Assembly: GCA_039881145.1 (NCBI GenBank)
Contig: JAYKKI010000027.1
Coordinates: 18,735,001-18,799,000 of the forward strand
DNA from: Druceiella hillmani
Lineage: Eukaryota > Arthropoda > Insecta > Lepidoptera > Hepialidae
DNA length: 64,000 bases
Direction: 5' to 3'
The notes beneath the pieces were generated by a model. The model was not told where the DNA came from. It saw only the letters and a program-made list of their open reading frames with translations, and searched no databases. A program made the translations under genes and the position numbers. Numbering within the stretch: position 1 is the first letter of the stretch; each line of letters starts with the position of its first letter. Positions 58,455-64,000 of this stretch are shown here, piece by piece.

Positions 58455-61229
58455 ATATTGAATTTTAATATTACATTAAAATTTAAAACATTATTTAACT
58501 ATTGTATTTCTATATGGTTTTATATAAGTCTATACTATTATTATAAAATCTTAATAAATTAATTACCCTTTTTTTTTTGTAACCAACATAAAGACCAATT
58601 GACTAAATTGTATTATTGCAAAATTATTAACAAAGAGAAAAATCTTATAGAAAACTTGTTAAGGGGTCAATTAAAAAAATATATTTCCCTTACTTCGCGT
58701 TCTTTCAATGTTATAATTCTAAAAATAAACTAATTGAAAATATGTATATACATCACAAAATATACATAATTTATTAGAATAGTATAAAAAAATAGATTTG
58801 CTAAAGAAAAAAGTCATAAACTTTAATTTAACTCCGTGAAAACACGATTGAAAACACACGCAAAATAAAGTACGACACGCAAATGACAATATAAATTAGG
58901 TTCCAAAACACAAATATGAAAGTGGCTCAAGTTGTACGCGAACCGTATTTGTTTTTCACCACCAACACCCGACTACGCCCTCGGTATAATGAAGTTTAAA
59001 CAGAGATAGGTTTGTTTATGATAACGCCACGGAGAGTTGGAAAACTACAAATAAAGTTGCCACCGTTAATTTTACCCCGTTTAATTGGCTCAGAAAGTTT
59101 CCTCGTAGGGATTAAGATGTGCTTTATTTACTCAGTTGAGAAAAGCATCTAAGGACATTTATATATCGGTACCTCGTGTACGTATTTTAAGGATTACGTA
59201 ATATCTTAAAATCGTTCATGTAAAAAGGAAATGCTACTGGGATCCGACACTGCTTCAAATTTTGTTAACCCCTTCATAATTTCTCTGAAACAAAAAATAC
59301 TTAATATTAAAATGATAAGTTAATGGCACATGGTATATTTATTGTAAACTAAGTTCGAACAATTCAGTACTTAGATGCTATTTCTCCCGACTTCATTACA
59401 AATTGCAATTAAATGTTAGGTCGATGTAATCAATTTAGACATTTATATGTAGACCAAGTTGTGAATTTCTTTTCATGTTGAAGTTGGTTAAATGAAACAA
59501 ATAACTTACAAGCTTCATTAGGTTTTGCTGAATCAAAATATCTAAAAATTTCTTTTTATAGCAAACTTTACCGATTATACATGAATTGATCTAATAGTGA
59601 CAAATAAAATCAAAACAACATCAGCTTTTATCCTCTAATACACAACTTCCATTTTGCCCTGTACTAAAAACGATATTCGGTCAAAGACGAGACCTTTTGA
59701 CACATAAAACGTACAACGACCATCCATTTCCATTCCGCTGGATAATCCTTCACTCGACCGGCTAAGGCGAATGATGCGTATACATTTATAGTCCACAAAT
59801 GGCGGACACAAACTTCAAGTAAAAGGAAATTTATTGGCCTAACTTAAGTCTGGAAAGCACTGTATATAAATATAAACAAACAGTTGACAACGTACAGAAA
59901 AATGAGAGTATTATGCTTCGTTTACAATTGTGTATTTGACTAAATTTTTTTTATTTCATTAATCATAATTTCAAGGTACAAGCTGATGAAGAGTGAAAAA
60001 ATGTTTATATAATCTTAAAAATTGACCGAGTTATAAAAGTTTAAATTTAACCTTTAGACAAGGACGGCAATACTGTGTTGTGAGGTCATTTTTAATATTG
60101 CACATTATATTCTACAAGAGGAAAAGAGACAGGGATATACCCAACTCTATAAGTACTTCAAATATAGAATACTGGCTTATTTATTATAACTGGCTTGTAT
60201 TTTCAATCAATTTTTGATTTTTTTTCAAGACTGGTTTCCAATTAATTATATTTCACAATGTCGTAGAAAAATATCAAAATTTAGAATGAGTCAACTACCG
60301 GATTACTTTATCAGCTTACATTACATACATTCATAATCAAATTGTATGAACCAAAAAACTAAATTTCCGTTCGTGCAAATGATATTAGGAATTTTGGTTT
60401 TGTATTTAATCGGTAAATATATCGGCATTACTTCAAAATATTTACATTCGGAAATAACTATATTAAATGTACAAACGTTTACATTTAAAATTACTCAATG
60501 TTTAATTCGTAAATTTTCATCTGAAAATAAAAAAAATATTCGTCGTCATGGTGCGTTATTGTATTATCTTCTCATTAACAATTTAATCTGTTACAGACAA
60601 TTAGAAACGATAGACATATCAATTGTGTTTCTTAATCAAAATGTTTCGTTATTAAAAGGGTAATTTTAGAATTAAGAAAAAAAATTAAAATTATTTAAGC
60701 TTTTTAAAATCTCAAATAGTCATCTTCATTTGTTTAAATCATATATAAAAAATTTACGTGCCTGTTGCTTATATTCCCATCTTAAGGATATGGCTGTGAA
60801 ATAAATATATACCATTATACTCAAAATTGCTCAAAAAAATTGCATCAAAATTATATTTTGACAGATATCAAAAACATAGTTTATTTCTATTTAATATCTT
60901 CTATAAATTTTTCGACGCTACAACCTTGAAATACTGGAAGAAAAGTGTGTGACATTATTTATAACACTTGAGAGTTTCACATTTGATTTCATAATTCTCT
61001 CTTGCCTTATTATTCGAAACCGAATAGACTCGGTACAATTAGTTTAATCTTAAGTATTTGGTGAATTAATTCAACTAAAAAAATTTACAATTACTTAAGA
61101 CGAAAGTAATTTTGAAATTGTTGCATCGTGAATAAAGTAAATATATTTCGTTTTTCTTATTTATTTAATCCTAAAATTTTATGTATATTTTAACAAACGT
61201 AAAACTGTAAAAATTGTCAAAATATATTA

Positions 61230-61267
<38 letters not shown>

Positions 61268-62145
61268 GCACATTCCGACCGCAGATGACAGCAAGACCTT
61301 CAGTTTTGCAGAATTTTTAGAATATGAAGGAAGAAATATTTTCAAAATTATTATTTTAAATACTTTTCAACAACAAAATGAACAATTAGATTTTCACTTA
61401 TCATTTAATAATCAAACCGTACACATCAATTTTATTATATTCTTCAAACATTGCATGAAAAAATATTAGAAACGAAGATATAGGAAAACTGTTTCCGGAA
61501 AAATATTATATGTTTATTGATAATGTCCCAATTTAACGTTTAGTTTCTAATTTAAAATCATTGGTTGGCATTCCGTAATCTACCCTTCCGAGAAAATCGA
61601 AAAAATATTTTTTCCTTTTTTCTATATTACCAATGCCCCATATACAAATGACCAATGCCCCATTTGAAATATTGCCTACAATATATATGCACTGTACAAA
61701 AATGTTTAATAAAAATAAAACTTAGCCGGATCCGCTACCGATGGTATCAAAAAAATACATAGTTTTCAAAAACTAATCCAAAAACATCTATAGTCAAAAA
61801 AGAATTATAAAATTATGACAAAAGATGAAATGTTGTCCAAATAAGAGCTTCTCGTAAATGGATTCTCGCAGAGCTTCTCGTAATGAATTCTCGTTTTTCT
61901 AGTGAGGGTTTACGTCCTAAATTAGGATTTTTTTAATTGGAAAGTTATGTGCTTTCATATGCCCTTGTCTCTTAGCGACGGGAAATGGCTGATAAATGTT
62001 CACAAGACAAACAATAATATAGCAGTAATATAATATTAAGATTGCTGAAACCCCGATATATTTAATTTCTTATTCGATCACTAAAAAAGGCTTGATTTGT
62101 ATTTATAAAGCATAAAATAATATTTCATTAATACTATATAAAACG
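58455..62145. other. DNA between the two duplicated blocks, no gene seen
   Basis: Mostly AT-rich. A GC-richer patch at about 58910-59180 (TTGTACGCGAACCG, CCAACACCCGACTACGCCC) includes the forkhead-like GGTTTGTTTATG. Another patch at about 59690-59820 (CACTCGACCGGCTAAGGCG) could be regulatory. The 105-codon frame at 60346-60663 is AT-rich with no domain and is probably not coding. Confidence 0.4.
61234..61264. repeat. (TA)n microsatellite
   Basis: A short TA dinucleotide run. Confidence 0.93.
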
Positions 62146-62149
62146 ATAG

Positions 62150-64000
62150 GCTTGATACTCAAGAAACTCCATTTCTGACCTTTTCTATCTATCTAAATCT
62201 ATATAGAAGAGTCCATTCGAGATGTGCTAAGAAAGCAAATTTTGGAAATCTCATTAAAAAAATGAATTATTTCTTACGATTCAGTGTTTCGTCACTTCTT
62301 TTAAAAAGCAGGATATGAAGATATCAAGTACCTTCTAAAAATATAGGTAAAATACATTTTTCGTTACATACGTGATGAACTGGAAAAAGTAGAATGGGAC
62401 AGGCGTGTGCAGAAAAAAGAAAATAAAGTCAAAAATTTTGCGCTATTTTCCAAATTAACTTTTCATGAAAATAATTTCTTCGTCTCATATATAAATGCAC
62501 TCTTTAGTATACGTGTACCATCTATACTAGATACCTACGTAGATTACATCGTACAACCAAATTCAATTAAAATTAAATAAGGCGTAAATGGCGCTATATT
62601 AGCGGCATCGGAAAAATTTCATACGAGATAGATGTTAAATGCAATTTGTTATTTACTCATTTTATTTGTGTTTTAATATTCCACAAACCAAATTTAAATT
62701 AACATAAGTACGTGAACCTTTATACATACTTCAAAATATATCGATTTATCTAAAAATCGTAACATACTCATGTTTCTTATTTATTATTCCTTTGACGGAA
62801 TAACAATACTTAGTTTTCATGACCCGACAAAAGATCACTATTTAAAATTTGTTCCACATATCGAGAAATCACAATATCTACAACCTAACCTTGAATAAAA
62901 CAGTTTCGCGCACTCGAAACTTATATAACCGCCGCAAAGCGATACAAACCTTCTTCAAACGCACCACGCGAACATGTCGAGAGCCATTACGGAAACGTGC
63001 GACACGAATGCAAAATAAATATCTACCAATAAACTCAAACGACAGATCGTTCAGTGAAATTATATCAAAATTATAAAACACGTCGTTTGTATTCATCTAA
63101 TGCTCTCGACAGACGTCTCGACGCAATAACCAAAAGGAATCGATGGCAGAGAGGAAGATGATGGCAAGTTTTTATAACATTTGAGAAGCTGGTATATAAT
63201 TTTATTGAACACTTTGACGACTAGCGACCGACGTTATTATTTTTCAGAGTAAGACCATTGATAAGACTGGTCCATCTAAAACAAACAGAATTTTAGTTTA
63301 GAGAAAGTATAAATATGAAAGAAATAGATACTATATACAATTTATGTTCAATTCGATTGATCAAAGTCCAGGTCAAACAAGATATCATGGAAGAAATTCA
63401 TTGGCCGTACATTTTTCTCTTTGAATATACTGGAATATACTATCTAAATCCAGGAAAAAGTTTCTAAAAGCATCCCAGATAAATTGAATGACTGCATCAA
63501 GCTATCCCTCTTTCTTAACAATCCTTATTAAGACTCTAATTTACCCATAAAGTGGTTGACTTTTATACTGGTAAATATTAATAAAATTGAAAAGGAATTT
63601 CTTCAGGGACACGCTACAACTAAGTAACCTAGACGTCCTGTGTTCCAAAGAGAAAATGTGTTCTTAAAAGAACCCTACATACAATTGAAAATAGTTATGT
63701 TAAATTGCGTGTGGATTAAGATTACATAAACTTTTATTTATTCGTTTTCACCATAAAAAAACATTAAATATAAGAATATATATAATATAAGAGTTTACAT
63801 TATCATCTACGAAGATCGAAATACAAACAGTTTAAATGATTTATATTTACAGCTGTAAAATCATTTTTTGTAATATTTTGTGTCCATATTTTACATAAAC
63901 TGATTGAAGGTAAAAAAAAATTTTATTCAAAAAGGGAATGGCATATTCATTTGGAACAAATGGATACGTGTTTGCATATGTTCATTATTTTTAATTTAAC
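62150..64000. repeat. Copy 2 of the diverged direct duplication, cut by the window end
   Basis: It aligns with 54735-58450 in the same orientation and lacks the two extra blocks of copy 1. The last aligned bases (GGCATATTCATTTGGAACAA near 63940, matching 58313) show that the repeat runs off the window. Confidence 0.85.
62880..63250. other. Conserved core of the duplication, copy 2
   Basis: Partner of 56525-56900. Open frames exist on both strands here (62849-63076 plus, 62878-63096 minus) but are not kept open in copy 1, which argues against coding. Confidence 0.6.

Noticed and set aside
60346..60663. 105-codon open frame as a gene
   Set aside because: AT-rich codons, no domain, no splice context. 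Several frames of this length are expected by chance in 64 kb.
62849..63096. Overlapping frames on both strands in the duplication core as genes
   Set aside because: The corresponding copy 1 sequence does not keep either frame open.
1..64000. A multi-gene defence, metabolic or other novel system
   Set aside because: I found only one host exon and dead transposon relics. Nothing supports a functioning gene cluster.

Overview
The window looks like nuclear DNA from an insect with a large, AT-rich, intron-rich genome. The reasons are the strong AT bias, the many (TA)n arrays, the near absence of long open frames, one clear spliced exon, and decayed copies of transposon families common in arthropods. 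Two repeat signatures resemble ones I associate with Lepidoptera: inverted ends of the type AACCGACTTCAAAAAA, and LINE/SINE tails reading roughly 'accaaatttcgtgaagatc... acatacatcc... atttataatatt'. That order-level placement is inference from memory. There is no sign of a bacterial or viral genome, rRNA, functional tRNA or CRISPR.

Only one host protein-coding segment is well supported: a GC-rich 224-nt plus-strand exon at 53590-53813. It has a good acceptor and donor and encodes the second half of a CUB domain. The rest of its gene is outside the window or not recognisable here, so much of the window may be intron of that gene or flanking DNA.

Transposon relics, left to right: a Tc1-type DD34E transposase (1696-2585, minus); a Jockey-like non-LTR reverse transcriptase (3660-4770, minus); a degraded arthropod repetitive protein gene with possible 12-bp inverted ends (5459-6576, plus); a foldback element (9326-9537); a non-LTR tail (16090-16290); the 3' end of another LINE (17160-17480, minus); a mariner-like transposase beside a (TA)n tract (20650-21480, minus); a BEL/Pao polyprotein relic (29370-30960, minus); an internally deleted mariner (34500-35180, minus); an inverted-ended repeat with an internal minisatellite (40372-41662); a second non-LTR tail (45030-45125); and a tRNA-like SINE candidate (46360-46500). 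All carry stops or frameshifts and are probably dead.

Minisatellites lie at 7978-8335 (46-47 bp), 18018-18466 (70 bp), 26572-26872 (35 bp), 34247-34379 (25 bp), 43798-44035 (52 bp) and 55921-56245 (109 bp). Perfect or near-perfect palindromes occur at 12914-12960, 16130-16166, 17503-17544, 22692-22826, 29324-29379, 46153-46184 and 51818-51876.

The most interesting architecture is at the right end. About 54.73-58.45 kb is repeated in direct orientation from about 62.15 kb to the window end. The copies are diverged, one has two extra blocks, and a core of about 370 bp is clearly better conserved than its flanks. Several GC-richer islands look like conserved non-coding or promoter DNA, one with a perfectly palindromic forkhead-type site. 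I see no multi-gene system; the strongest leads are the duplicated core, the foldback and the islands.
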